64,000 bases of DNA from Sideroxydans sp. (GTDB lineage Bacteria > Pseudomonadota > Gammaproteobacteria > Burkholderiales > Gallionellaceae), in NCBI GenBank assembly GCA_028687425.1, contig JAQUAD010000007.1, forward strand, positions 1-64,000, given 5' to 3'. Position 1 is the first letter of the stretch. Every line of letters begins with the position of its first letter. The notes below the pieces were generated by a model, which had not been told where the DNA came from, did no database searches, and saw only the letters and a program-made list of their open reading frames with translations. A program made the position numbers and the translations under genes. Shown piece by piece: positions 56,340 through 64,000 of the stretch.

Positions 56340-57815
56340 ATGCAAAGCAAACCGAACCTGTTTCGCACTCTGATGATGGAAGGCCGCTTCCTGGCGGTCT
56401 GCGCGGTCTTTGTCCTGCTCATCGTGACGGGCTCGTCATGGATGACATACCGTGATGGCTTCCTGTGGGTCACATGGGTATTCCCGCTATTCGCCATCGC
56501 GTTCAGCGCCTATGCCTATTGGCAGTACAAGCAAGCGGTCGATGTGGTGATCAAGATGCAGGCAGTGCTGAAGAGCTCCCGCGAAGGCCAGCTGCACGGC
56601 CGCGTCACTCACACGTCGGGCATGGGCGAGATCGGCAAGGCGGCCTGGGAGCTGAACGATTTCCTGGACCTGATCGAAACGTATTTCAAGGAGGTCAACA
56701 CCTGCTTCAGCCTGGTGTCGGAGGGTGTCTATCATCGCAAAGCGCTGTCGCACGGCCTGCCCGGCCAATTCTCAGACTCCCTGGACAAGATCAACCAGGC
56801 GATCAAGGCGATGGAGGACAACGTGCAGTTCATCAGCCGCAACGAGCTGGCCTCGCGCATACACAGCATGAACGCGAGCAAGCTGCTGGTCAGCCTGAAG
56901 CTGAACCAGCAGGATCTGTTGGGCATGAGCAGCGAAATGGATCAGGTCGAGAAGATCGCATTCGACAACCGCGAGGCAGCCACACAGAGCATGGCGGTGG
57001 CCGACCAGATCAGCCATGCGCTGGACGACATGCATGTCCAGGTGGGGGCATTGAGCGAGGCCGCAGGCAAACTGGGCAAGGAAAGTTCGGCGATCGATTC
57101 GGCGGTCAATATCATCGCCGAGATCGCCGACCAGACCAATCTGCTGGCGCTGAATGCAGCCATCGAAGCAGCGCGTGCCGGTGAGTCGGGGCGCGGATTC
57201 GCGGTGGTGGCGGACGAGGTGCGCAAGCTGGCCGAGCGTACCAAGAAAGCCACATTCGATATCAATGCGATCGTGGAAAGTTTCCGCGTACATGTGGAAG
57301 GCATGGTGCGCGAGACGACCGACGTCAGCCAGGTGACCGCCAAGGTACACGGCCAGATGAACGAGTTCCAGGGGCGTTTCTCCAATTTTTCGCAGGCTGC
57401 GGAGCACACCATCCGGCGCGTCTCCAAGACCAAGGACTGGTCGTTCGGCTCGCTGGTCAAGATGGACCACATCATCTACATGCAGAATGCCTATCGCGCA
57501 GTCGAGCTATGTGAATCGCCCGAGTGCGAAGAAGCCCGTGCGGTCCAGTCAGATCACAAGAACTGCCGCTTGGGTAAATGGTATCTGGATGCCGGCAAGG
57601 AAGCGTTCGGCAAGACGCCGAGCTACGCCAAGCTGGATCAGCCGCACTCCCAGGTGCATGCCGCCGTGCATCAGGCATTGAAACTCGCCCAGCAGGACTG
57701 GGTCGCTGATGCGGAAGTGCGGGAGGGGCTGATACGGCAACTGGAAGCCGCCGAGGATGCCAGCACGCAAGTGGTCAGGCTGGTCACCGACATGATCCAG
57801 GAGAAGCACGGCTGA
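56340..57815 (+). CDS. Membrane chemoreceptor with CZB domain, second copy
   Basis: The protein has 491 residues. Two hydrophobic helices (about 15-32 and 38-58) leave little periplasmic sequence. A HAMP-like region, signalling hairpin (tip about 255-290, AGESGRGF) and CZB domain (about 365-485; [31 protein letters not shown] and [10 protein letters not shown]) follow. An insertion [11 protein letters not shown] lies between the CZB helices, bringing two extra Cys. It matches the minus-strand receptor at 39093 in order and length. It is convergent with lipB. Confidence 0.9.
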   Translation: MQSKPNLFRTLMMEGRFLAVCAVFVLLIVTGSSWMTYRDGFLWVTWVFPLFAIAFSAYAYWQYKQAVDVVIKMQAVLKSSREGQLHGRVTHTSGMGEIGKAAWELNDFLDLIETYFKEVNTCFSLVSEGVYHRKALSHGLPGQFSDSLDKINQAIKAMEDNVQFISRNELASRIHSMNASKLLVSLKLNQQDLLGMSSEMDQVEKIAFDNREAATQSMAVADQISHALDDMHVQVGALSEAAGKLGKESSAIDSAVNIIAEIADQTNLLALNAAIEAARAGESGRGFAVVADEVRKLAERTKKATFDINAIVESFRVHVEGMVRETTDVSQVTAKVHGQMNEFQGRFSNFSQAAEHTIRRVSKTKDWSFGSLVKMDHIIYMQNAYRAVELCESPECEEARAVQSDHKNCRLGKWYLDAGKEAFGKTPSYAKLDQPHSQVHAAVHQALKLAQQDWVADAEVREGLIRQLEAAEDASTQVVRLVTDMIQEKHG

Positions 57816-57828
57816 CGCGTGCGCTCCG

Positions 57829-58470
57829 TCACATGGCGGGTTGATGTGCTGCCAGATGGCTCTGCAGGCCGTGCACCAGGTTTTGCGTCAACCCGGCCTG
57901 CAATTCTTCAAACTCAGGAGCGATGCCCAGTGCCACGCATTGCGTCACGCGCAGCCCCTGATAGCCGCAGGGATTGATGTTGTCGAACGGCGTCAGGTCC
58001 ATGTCCACATTGAACGACAGGCCGTGGTAACAGCAGCCGTTCTTGATCTTCAGGCCCAGCGCGGCGATCTTGGCGCCGTTCACATACACACCGGGCGCGT
58101 CCGTCCTGCCTTCTGCCTGCACGCCGTGTTCGGCCAGCAAGTCGATCACGGCTTGTTCGATCAAGCGCACCAGATCGCGCACGTTGATCTTCCAGCGGCG
58201 TAGATCGAGCAGCAGGTAGATCACGATCTGACCGGGGCCGTGATAGGTGATCTGCCCGCCGCGGTCGATCTTCACGACGGGGATGGCGGTCGGGTTCAGC
58301 AGATGTTCCGGTTTGCCTGCCTGTCCTTGCGTGTAGGTCGGCGGGTGTTGCACCAGCCAGATCTCGTCCAACGTGTCGGCGCTACGCTCGCTGGTGAACT
58401 TCTGCATGGCACGCCAGGTCGGCTCGTAGTCGACCATGCCCATGGCGCGGATGTGCAACGGCGGTGTCAT
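57829..58470 (-). CDS. lipB: Lipoyl(octanoyl) transferase
   Basis: The protein has 213 residues. LipB motifs are [37 protein letters not shown] (catalytic Lys) and the nucleophile Cys in [10 protein letters not shown]. It transfers octanoyl from ACP to lipoate-dependent enzymes. The start overlaps the end of ybeD (ATGA). lipA, often next to lipB, is not adjacent here. Confidence 0.96.
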   Translation of the reverse strand: MTPPLHIRAMGMVDYEPTWRAMQKFTSERSADTLDEIWLVQHPPTYTQGQAGKPEHLLNPTAIPVVKIDRGGQITYHGPGQIVIYLLLDLRRWKINVRDLVRLIEQAVIDLLAEHGVQAEGRTDAPGVYVNGAKIAALGLKIKNGCCYHGLSFNVDMDLTPFDNINPCGYQGLRVTQCVALGIAPEFEELQAGLTQNLVHGLQSHLAAHQPAM

Positions 58471-58736
58471 AGCACCATCTTCACCATCGGGTGGCCGCTG
58501 AGTGTGCGGTAGATGTCGTCGAGCTGCTCGCGCGAGGTGACGTGCACGGTGCAGGTCAGGCTGAGATATTTGACTCCGCTGCTGGCGCGCATCTCGATGC
58601 TGGCGGCACTGAAGTCCGGTGCGTGCAGCTGCACGGCCTCGGCCATCGCCTGTGCGAAGCCCTGCTGGGCGACGCCGAACACCTTGATGGGGAAGTCGCA
58701 GGGAAAGTCGATCAGGGAGTCTTGGGTCTCGCTCAT
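58467..58736 (-). CDS. ybeD: YbeD/DUF493 family protein
   Basis: The protein has 89 residues with an ACT-like fold: [14 protein letters not shown] at the N-terminus and a [24 protein letters not shown] end typical of the family. Its function is not established; family members sit with lipoate genes. It overlaps lipB downstream and the aminotransferase upstream, each by 4 bp. Confidence 0.92.
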   Translation of the reverse strand: MSETQDSLIDFPCDFPIKVFGVAQQGFAQAMAEAVQLHAPDFSAASIEMRASSGVKYLSLTCTVHVTSREQLDDIYRTLSGHPMVKMVL

Positions 58737-59587
58737 TTGCGCATGATTTCCTTTTTGAATGTCTGGTACAGCGGGTGCAGCTGCGCGAACACCGCGCCGG
58801 GTTTGCCGTCGCCGATAGCGTGTCCGTCCAGCGAGGTGATGGGCATCACTTCGCGGGTGGATGAGGTGAGTATCAGTTCGTCCGCGCTGAACAACTCCTC
58901 CTTCATGATCTTGCGTATCTCGGCCTTGATGCCGTGGGCCGCCGCGAGTTCGAGGATCACGTCGTAAGTGATGCCGGGCAGCATCAGATGGTCTTTGGGC
59001 GGCGCCAGCAGCACGCCGTTCTTCACTACGAAGATATTGCTGGCCGAGCCTTCGGTCAGGAAACTGTCGTCGCGGATCAGGATCGCTTCGCCGCAGCCCG
59101 CATCGACTGAAGCCTGGCGCATCAGCACGTTCGGCAGCAGCGAGATGGCCTTGATGTCACAGCGCAGCCAGCGGTTGTCCTGCACGGTGATGCAGTCGAC
59201 GCCGCGTGCGACCTGTTCTGCGGACGGATGGGGGAGCGGGCTGCTCATCACGAACACGGTAGGAGGCACCGGTGGCACCGGGAAGGGATGGTCGCGCTTG
59301 GCCACGCCGCGCGTGATGTGCAGATACAGGTAATGATCGTCCAGCGTCAGTTGCGCGATCATGGTCTCCAGTATGGTTTCCCATTCCTCCGTCGTATGCG
59401 GGTTGGGCAGGCGGATGCCGTCCAGGCTGTGTTGCAGACGTTGCAGGTGCTCACGCATGCGGAACGCGCGACGCGCATAGACCGGGATCACCTCGTATAC
59501 GCCGTCACCGAACATGAAGCCGCGATCGAGCACCGGCACGCGAGCCTCTTCGATGGGCATGAACACCCCGTTCAGATAGACATCCAT
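58733..59587 (-). CDS. dat: D-amino acid aminotransferase (class IV)
   Basis: The protein has 284 residues, PLP fold type [31 protein letters not shown] is the N-terminal signature. The PLP Lys is in [16 protein letters not shown], and the cofactor loop is [11 protein letters not shown]. It interconverts D-alanine and D-glutamate with 2-oxo acids, supplying peptidoglycan precursors. It lies between a penicillin-binding protein and ybeD in one minus-strand operon. Confidence 0.93.
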   Translation of the reverse strand: MDVYLNGVFMPIEEARVPVLDRGFMFGDGVYEVIPVYARRAFRMREHLQRLQHSLDGIRLPNPHTTEEWETILETMIAQLTLDDHYLYLHITRGVAKRDHPFPVPPVPPTVFVMSSPLPHPSAEQVARGVDCITVQDNRWLRCDIKAISLLPNVLMRQASVDAGCGEAILIRDDSFLTEGSASNIFVVKNGVLLAPPKDHLMLPGITYDVILELAAAHGIKAEIRKIMKEELFSADELILTSSTREVMPITSLDGHAIGDGKPGAVFAQLHPLYQTFKKEIMRK

Positions 59588-59596
59588 CGCGGTCTC

Positions 59597-60736
59597 CTAT
59601 TGGAACAACAATCGTATCGCATCCACGCCGCGCGAGAACACGTTGGCCAGCGGCACGGTCTGCAAGGCCACCACGGGCAGATCGAGATAGGGCTGGCCGT
59701 TCAGCGACAGGTGCAGTGTGCCGACCTGTTGGCCGGCATTCACCGGTGCCAGCAGGGGCTGCATCGTTTCCAATTGTGCGCTCAACTGTTCGCGTTGTCC
59801 CGCCGGGATGGTGACGTAGCGGTCCTCGCGGAAGCCGATGGCAAGCTGGTCCGACGTTCCCTTCCAGACCGGCATGCTGTTTACCGGCTGTTGCTTGCGG
59901 TACAGCCGCAGTGACTCGTACTGACGGAAACCGTGGTTGAGCAGACGTTGCGCCTCGGTGGTGCGCAGGTTCTCTTTGTCAGCACCGATCACCACGGCGA
60001 TCAGCCGGCGCGGCTCGCGCAAGGCGGAGGCAGCCAGCGAGAAACCGGTCTCTTCGCTGTAGGCGGTCTGCATGCCGTCCACATGCGGGTCCAGCCACAG
60101 CAAACGATTGCGGTTGAACTGGTTGATGCCGTTGTAGCTGTATTCGCGCAGGGCATACAAGTGATAGAACTCGGGGAAGTCGCGTACCAGCGCCGCCGCG
60201 ATCAGGGTCAGGTCATGCGCGCTGCTGTAATGCTGGGCATCGGCCTCACCGGTGGCATTGGTGAAATGAGTGTCGTGCAGACCCAGGCGTTGCGCTTCGG
60301 CATTCATGCGGTCGGCGAAGGCGATCTCGTGATGGGCGATGCCCTCGGCCAGTACCCGCGCCGCATCGTTGGCCGATTGCACGACCAGACCGCGCAACAG
60401 CACTTCAACCGTCACTTCCTTGCCGGCCTCCAGGAACATGCGCGTTTCCTCGTTCTGCAAGCGCAGTGCATACGGCGTGGGCGTCAGGCGCTGGCTCGGC
60501 AACAATTCGCCGCGCTTGAGGGCACCGAATGCGACATAGGCGGTCATCAGCTTGGTCAGCGAACCGGGAACGATATGTTCATCGGCCGCTTCGGCCACCA
60601 GCATCTGGCCGCTGCTGGCGTCGTATAGCGCATAGTGTTTCGCCGCCAGCGTGGGGGCAAGGGGGAGTGCCTGGGCGGAAGCGAACAGGCTCGACAGCAC
60701 ATACAAAAGAAAAACTGGGAATCGCATAAAATTCAA
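59597..60736 (-). CDS. D-alanyl-D-alanine carboxypeptidase family protein with altered KTG box
   Basis: The protein has 379 residues. A signal peptide (about 1-23) is followed by an S11 peptidase domain with the nucleophile motif SLTK (PGSLTKLMTAYVAF) and SAN (VQSANDAARVLAEG). The third active-site box, normally VDGMKTGYT, reads VDGMQTAYSEE, so both Lys and Gly of KTG are replaced. The C-terminal beta domain (about 285-370) and an amphipathic end (SRGVDAIRLLFQ) match membrane-anchored PBP5/6 types. It is probably a DacA/DacC homologue with reduced or changed activity. Confidence 0.88.
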   Translation of the reverse strand: MNFMRFPVFLLYVLSSLFASAQALPLAPTLAAKHYALYDASSGQMLVAEAADEHIVPGSLTKLMTAYVAFGALKRGELLPSQRLTPTPYALRLQNEETRMFLEAGKEVTVEVLLRGLVVQSANDAARVLAEGIAHHEIAFADRMNAEAQRLGLHDTHFTNATGEADAQHYSSAHDLTLIAAALVRDFPEFYHLYALREYSYNGINQFNRNRLLWLDPHVDGMQTAYSEETGFSLAASALREPRRLIAVVIGADKENLRTTEAQRLLNHGFRQYESLRLYRKQQPVNSMPVWKGTSDQLAIGFREDRYVTIPAGQREQLSAQLETMQPLLAPVNAGQQVGTLHLSLNGQPYLDLPVVALQTVPLANVFSRGVDAIRLLFQ

Positions 60737-60909
60737 GACTGGAAGAGGCGCGGATTATACAGTGCCGATGCTAGCCACACCGGATGCGGGGTTATGCATG
60801 TGGACGTGCTTGAGTTGCACCTTCCCAGCACGTATCCTGCAAGCTCCGCAACGAATGCAACGACTCCGGAGCCCGGAATGCATATTTATTTATCTGTTGA
60901 TTGCTGCCA

Positions 60910-61770
60910 ATGAATACTCCTGTCGATCTGCGCGAAGGCATCCGCCATCTGGATTCGCTTCCGGCCATGCCCGAAATCGCCCATAAACTCATGTCCCTGG
61001 ATCTTGAAAGCGAAGAAGGGGAACAGCAGATGCTGCTGTTGATCGCGCAAGACCCGTTGATCTCCGCCAAGATCATCGGCTTGTCGAACTCTCCGCTGCT
61101 AGGCACTTCGCGCAAGGCCAATTCGGTCAAGGATGCCGCCCTGCTGCTCGGTCTCAACCGGGTCAAATCGGTGGCGACCGGTATTGCAGTGATGTCGCTG
61201 GTGAGCAAGTCGATCGGGCGTTTCGATCCGCAGGCCTTGTGGCTGCATAACCTGAGCGTCGCTTTCGCCATGTTGCCGGTGGTGCGTGCCATGCCGTATA
61301 AAGCGCGCCCGCAGGACGATCTCATTTTCCTGGCAGGCATGTTGCACGACATCGGTTATCTGGCGCTGGCCTATCTTGACGTGCAGCGCAGCGATGATTT
61401 GCACACGCGCCTCGCCATCGAACCGGAACGCACTGCGATCGAGGTCGAACGTGAACTGCTGGATGTTACGCACGATGAGCTGGGCGCGGAGCTGGCCAGG
61501 CACTGGAACCTGCCGGACGAACTCGTCGAGGTGATCCGCTATCACCACAACCCGGACACTCCTGAAGCTACCCCCAGCCTGCCGCTGGCCCGCATCATCA
61601 ACGTCACCGAAAAACTGATCCCTTCGCTGGGGCTGCATGAATTCGTCGGCAATTACGTCAGCGACGAAGAATGGGCGGCACTCGGTATCGATCCGGATCA
61701 GGCGGAAGAGATCGCGGCGCAAGCTGCAGAACAGGCAGAGCAAGCCTCGCAATTCGCCAGTGCGTTCTGA
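60910..61770 (+). CDS. HDOD-domain protein
   Basis: The protein has 286 residues from the ATG at 60910. HDOD features are LREGIRHLDSLPAMPEIAHKLM, DPLISAKIIGLSNSPLLG, GLNRVKSVATGIAV, AGMLHDIGYLALAYLD and VIRYHHNPD. HDOD proteins act as signalling scaffolds and usually lack catalysis. It is divergent from the dacA-like gene with a 173-bp shared promoter region, and convergent with regA. Role unknown; the abundance of chemotaxis and c-di-GMP genes nearby is suggestive only. Confidence 0.9.
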   Translation: MNTPVDLREGIRHLDSLPAMPEIAHKLMSLDLESEEGEQQMLLLIAQDPLISAKIIGLSNSPLLGTSRKANSVKDAALLLGLNRVKSVATGIAVMSLVSKSIGRFDPQALWLHNLSVAFAMLPVVRAMPYKARPQDDLIFLAGMLHDIGYLALAYLDVQRSDDLHTRLAIEPERTAIEVERELLDVTHDELGAELARHWNLPDELVEVIRYHHNPDTPEATPSLPLARIINVTEKLIPSLGLHEFVGNYVSDEEWAALGIDPDQAEEIAAQAAEQAEQASQFASAF

Positions 61771-61814
61771 TCTGTGCCTCTGCCTCGGGCAGGGCAGGCA
61801 GCGGGCGCTGCCGT

Positions 61815-62348
61815 TCAATCCACCACGTGCCGTTTCGCCAGCTTGCGCTGCAGGGTGCGGCGGTGCATGTTGAGCAGGCGCGCGGTGGCCGAGATGTTGC
61901 CGTTCTGTTCCAGCAACACGCGATTGATATGTTCCCACTCCAGGCGGTCGACCGAAGCCGGCGTGGCTTCCACCGCCTTGTCGGGGTCCGCACTGTGACC
62001 GAAGGCGGCCACGACCTCGTCGGCATTGGCCGGTTTGGAAAGATATTGCGTCGCGCCCAGCTTGATCGCCTCCACTGCGGTGGCGATACTGGCGTAGCCG
62101 GTGAGCATGACGATGCGCGTGTTGGGGTCGAGTTCGTGCAGACGCTGCACCAGCACCAGCCCTGAAGCGCCATGCATCTTGAGGTCGATCACTGCGAATT
62201 CCGGCGGATTCTCTTCCGCCAGCGGCAAGGCAGTCTCCACGCTGTTCGCGTCGCTCACGGCATAACCGCGTTTCTCCAGCGCGCGCTTCAGGACGCCGCG
62301 GAAAGTGTCGTCGTCGTCCACCAGTAACAGGGTAGGCAGGTCGCTCAT
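61815..62348 (-). CDS. regA: Redox response regulator of the RegA/PrrA/RoxR family
   Basis: The protein has 177 residues. The receiver domain (about 1-120) has LLLVDDDDTFRGVLKRAL, the phosphoacceptor in AVIDLKMHGASG and Lys in YLSKPAN. A Fis-type helix-turn-helix (about 135-175; LEWEHINRVLLEQNGNISATARLLNMHRRTLQRKLAKR) is nearly invariant in this family. It controls redox-dependent energy metabolism genes. The start overlaps regB by 4 bp. Confidence 0.94.
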   Translation of the reverse strand: MSDLPTLLLVDDDDTFRGVLKRALEKRGYAVSDANSVETALPLAEENPPEFAVIDLKMHGASGLVLVQRLHELDPNTRIVMLTGYASIATAVEAIKLGATQYLSKPANADEVVAAFGHSADPDKAVEATPASVDRLEWEHINRVLLEQNGNISATARLLNMHRRTLQRKLAKRHVVD

Positions 62349-63724
62349 ATGTTCACCTTGCTGCGTGGGAGGACCACTTCGGTGGTCGCGCCGCCGCCTT
62401 CACGATTGGATAATCGTACGCTGCCGCCCAGCCGCTCCAGCGTGGCATTGGCGAGGAACAGTCCGAGCCCGCGGCCTTCCTGCTTGGTAGTGAAGAAGGC
62501 GGCGCCGGCGCGCTCTGCCGCTTCAGGCGTGAGGCCGGGGCCGTGATCGCGTATCTCCAGCACAGTGCGCTCATCGTCCCAGTGCAGCAGCACATCCATC
62601 GCGTCCGGCGAGGCATCGGCGGCATTGTTGAGCAGATTCAGCAAGGCGGCGCGCAAGGCAGGATCGGCACTCAGTTGCGGTGCGGGCTGAGTGCCTTCTA
62701 CCTGATAACGGTAATGCACGGTAGGGCGCAGCAGTTGCCATTCATCCAGCACCTCGTGCAGGAATGTTTCCACATCCATCTGGTCCGGCGTCTCTTGCGC
62801 ATGGCGGATCAGTGTGTCGAGGATGCGTTTGCAGTTCTTCACCTGATCGTCGAGCAGGCTTAAGTTCTCTTTTTGCTGCGGGTTGTCGCATTCGTCGCGC
62901 ATCTCGCCGATCACCACTGCCATGGTGGACAGCGGCGTGCCCATCTCGTGCGCAGCGCTGGCCGCCAGCGTACCGAGCGCCACGATACGCTCGTTGCGCA
63001 ACGTGTCTTCGCGCACCCGGTTGAGCTGCGCGTCGCGCAAGCGCACTGCCGCCGCCATCTCCACCGCGAAATAGGCGATCACCGCCGCGCTGATGAGAAA
63101 GCCCAGCCACATGCCGATCACGTGGGTGTTGAAGGCATCGCCCAGCGGCGAGGCGGCGGGCGTGCCGGTGACTGCAGGTGCGGGCTCGGTGCGGCAAAAG
63201 TCGGGGGCGGTATTGTGCTGCGCATGCTGGTCCGGGGCGATCTGTGTCAGGGGCTGCGGCATATTGTGCTGTGCATGTTCATTGGTGCCGGGCAGCGGCA
63301 CGTACCACACCATCAGCAGGCTGTAGCAGGCCAGTGTCAGGGTCGCCATGCTCCATGTGTAACGGCGCGGCAGAATGGCGGCGGCCAGTACCAGCGGCAG
63401 CAGGTAGAGGGAAATGAATGGATTGGTCGAGCCGCCCGCGTAATAGAGCAGTACGCTGAGCACGGCCACATCCAGTGACAGCTGCACGAACAGTTCCAGA
63501 TGGCTCACCGGATAGTCGCGCGACAGCCGCCACCAGGTGAGCGCGTTCGCCAGTGCCAGCGCAGCCACCGTGCCGAGCATCGGCAGCCATGCGAACTCCG
63601 TGCTGAGGAAGCGGTGCGCCAGGCCCAGCGTGGCCAGTTGCGCGAGGATGGCCCAGTTGCGCAACATGAAAAGTCGGCGCAGGTGCGAGTGTCCGGTCTG
63701 GGAGGCGAGCAGGGAGGAATGCAT
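62345..63724 (-). CDS. regB: Redox sensor histidine kinase of the RegB/PrrB family
   Basis: The protein has 459 residues. Six or so membrane helices (about 18-190) include the quinone-binding signature GGSTNPF near residue 97. The kinase core has the phosphorylated His in ASAAHEMGTPLSTM, and the redox-active Cys position known in RegB is kept (VKNCKRILDTL). The ATPase boxes are LLNLLNNAADASPD, DHGPGL and GRGLGLFLANATLE. A loop of about 50 residues before the last helix holds two HAQHN motifs and is longer than I expect for RegB. It is divergent from a TonB-dependent receptor gene. Confidence 0.94.
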   Translation of the reverse strand: MHSSLLASQTGHSHLRRLFMLRNWAILAQLATLGLAHRFLSTEFAWLPMLGTVAALALANALTWWRLSRDYPVSHLELFVQLSLDVAVLSVLLYYAGGSTNPFISLYLLPLVLAAAILPRRYTWSMATLTLACYSLLMVWYVPLPGTNEHAQHNMPQPLTQIAPDQHAQHNTAPDFCRTEPAPAVTGTPAASPLGDAFNTHVIGMWLGFLISAAVIAYFAVEMAAAVRLRDAQLNRVREDTLRNERIVALGTLAASAAHEMGTPLSTMAVVIGEMRDECDNPQQKENLSLLDDQVKNCKRILDTLIRHAQETPDQMDVETFLHEVLDEWQLLRPTVHYRYQVEGTQPAPQLSADPALRAALLNLLNNAADASPDAMDVLLHWDDERTVLEIRDHGPGLTPEAAERAGAAFFTTKQEGRGLGLFLANATLERLGGSVRLSNREGGGATTEVVLPRSKVNI

Positions 63725-63844
63725 GGCGCGGATTCTACCGGAAGCCCGTGGTTACGGGCGTGCGACAAAATGACGCAGGGTCGCGCAGTACGAAATCCCT
63801 ACAATCTTTTCCGCTGTGGATTTGAATAACCGGAGGAGATTAAG

Positions 63845-64000
63845 ATGAAGTTGAAGATGATCGTAGTCAGCGTCACGCTGGCGTTGGGCAATTCTGTCTG
63901 GGCAGTGGAGCAGGCGCTGGATGAAGTGGTGGTGACCGCACCGCAAAGCAGCGCGCCGCTGACCGTACAGACCGACCCGAGAAAACCGCGCCAGCCGGTG
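63845..64000 (+). CDS. TonB-dependent receptor, probably copper type (5' part only)
   Basis: The gene runs off the window after 52 codons. A GGAGGAG site precedes the ATG. A signal peptide (cleavage after VWA) is followed by a TonB-box-like LDEVVVTAP and then PLTVQTDPRKPRQPV, which resembles the start of the OprC/NosA copper receptors. The copper assignment rests on that short stretch alone. It is divergent from regBA, which could control it. Confidence 0.6.
   Translation, partial: MKLKMIVVSVTLALGNSVWAVEQALDEVVVTAPQSSAPLTVQTDPRKPRQPV

Noticed and set aside
26990..57240. Near-identical DNA segments in six receptor genes as mobile repeats
   Set aside because: They encode the invariant chemoreceptor signalling tip; conservation is explained by protein function, possibly helped by gene conversion.
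61797..61812. Hairpin between the HDOD gene and regA as a terminator
   Set aside because: Only a 6-bp stem, with no T run on either strand.

Overview
The window reads as a chromosomal segment of a free-living, motile, respiring betaproteobacterium. The closest match I can suggest is the Gallionellaceae (Sideroxydans/Gallionella-type Fe(II) oxidisers). That suggestion rests on the 24-haem and 12-haem cytochromes next to an outer-membrane porin, the RegBA redox system, the betaproteobacterial order dacA-dat-ybeD-lipB, and FlhDC-controlled flagella. It is inference from gene content, not a database result.

Layout. (1) 1-5822: a putative extracellular electron conduit, with the end of a membrane-bound b-type cytochrome-like protein, a 24-CXXCH cytochrome, an 11+1-haem cytochrome and a 710-aa porin. 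(2) 5948-9168: sucCD, a TerC/YjbE-type membrane protein and a universal stress protein, all overlapping or nearly so. (3) 9271-21640: eight tightly packed signalling genes: CHASE2 Ser/Thr kinase, PP2C phosphatase, FHA protein, CHASE2 adenylate cyclase, cyclic-nucleotide phosphodiesterase, cNMP-binding/rhodanese protein, GAF-PilB/GspE ATPase and GAF-HD-GYP. They are followed by a major type IV pilin (21814-22260) behind a sigma-54-type promoter. I consider this block the most unusual system in the window, because it places Ser/Thr phosphorylation, cAMP and c-di-GMP turnover beside a pilus motor and pilin. (4) 22843-25821: flhDC and motAB, with an orphan intrinsic terminator upstream of flhD. 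(5) 25883-39070: a chemotaxis operon with two CXXCH-containing chemoreceptors, two CheV-type CheW-REC proteins, cheY, cheZ, a 32-codon mini-ORF ending like CheZ, cheA, two more receptors, cheR and a receiver-less cheB. A minus-strand PAS + receptor pair follows (39093-41055). (6) 41260-55701: flhB, a REC-HD-GYP regulator, a FIST protein with a 1365-aa hybrid kinase, then flhA-flhF-fleN-fliA-motC-motD. (7) 55811-57815: a second PAS + CZB receptor pair. (8) 57829-60736 (minus): lipB, ybeD, dat and dacA/C. Then come a HDOD gene (+), regAB (-) and the start of a TonB-dependent receptor (+) that leaves the window.

How the parts fit: the cytochrome/porin genes would move electrons across the outer membrane. 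The receptors with c-type haem motifs and Aer-like PAS domains would steer swimming by redox state. RegBA reads quinone/thiol redox. The pilus cluster would couple nucleotide and phosphoprotein signalling to surface behaviour. I saw no CRISPR array, transposase, tRNA or rRNA. Most evidence is motif-level reading by eye; haem counts and motif positions were read directly from the translations.
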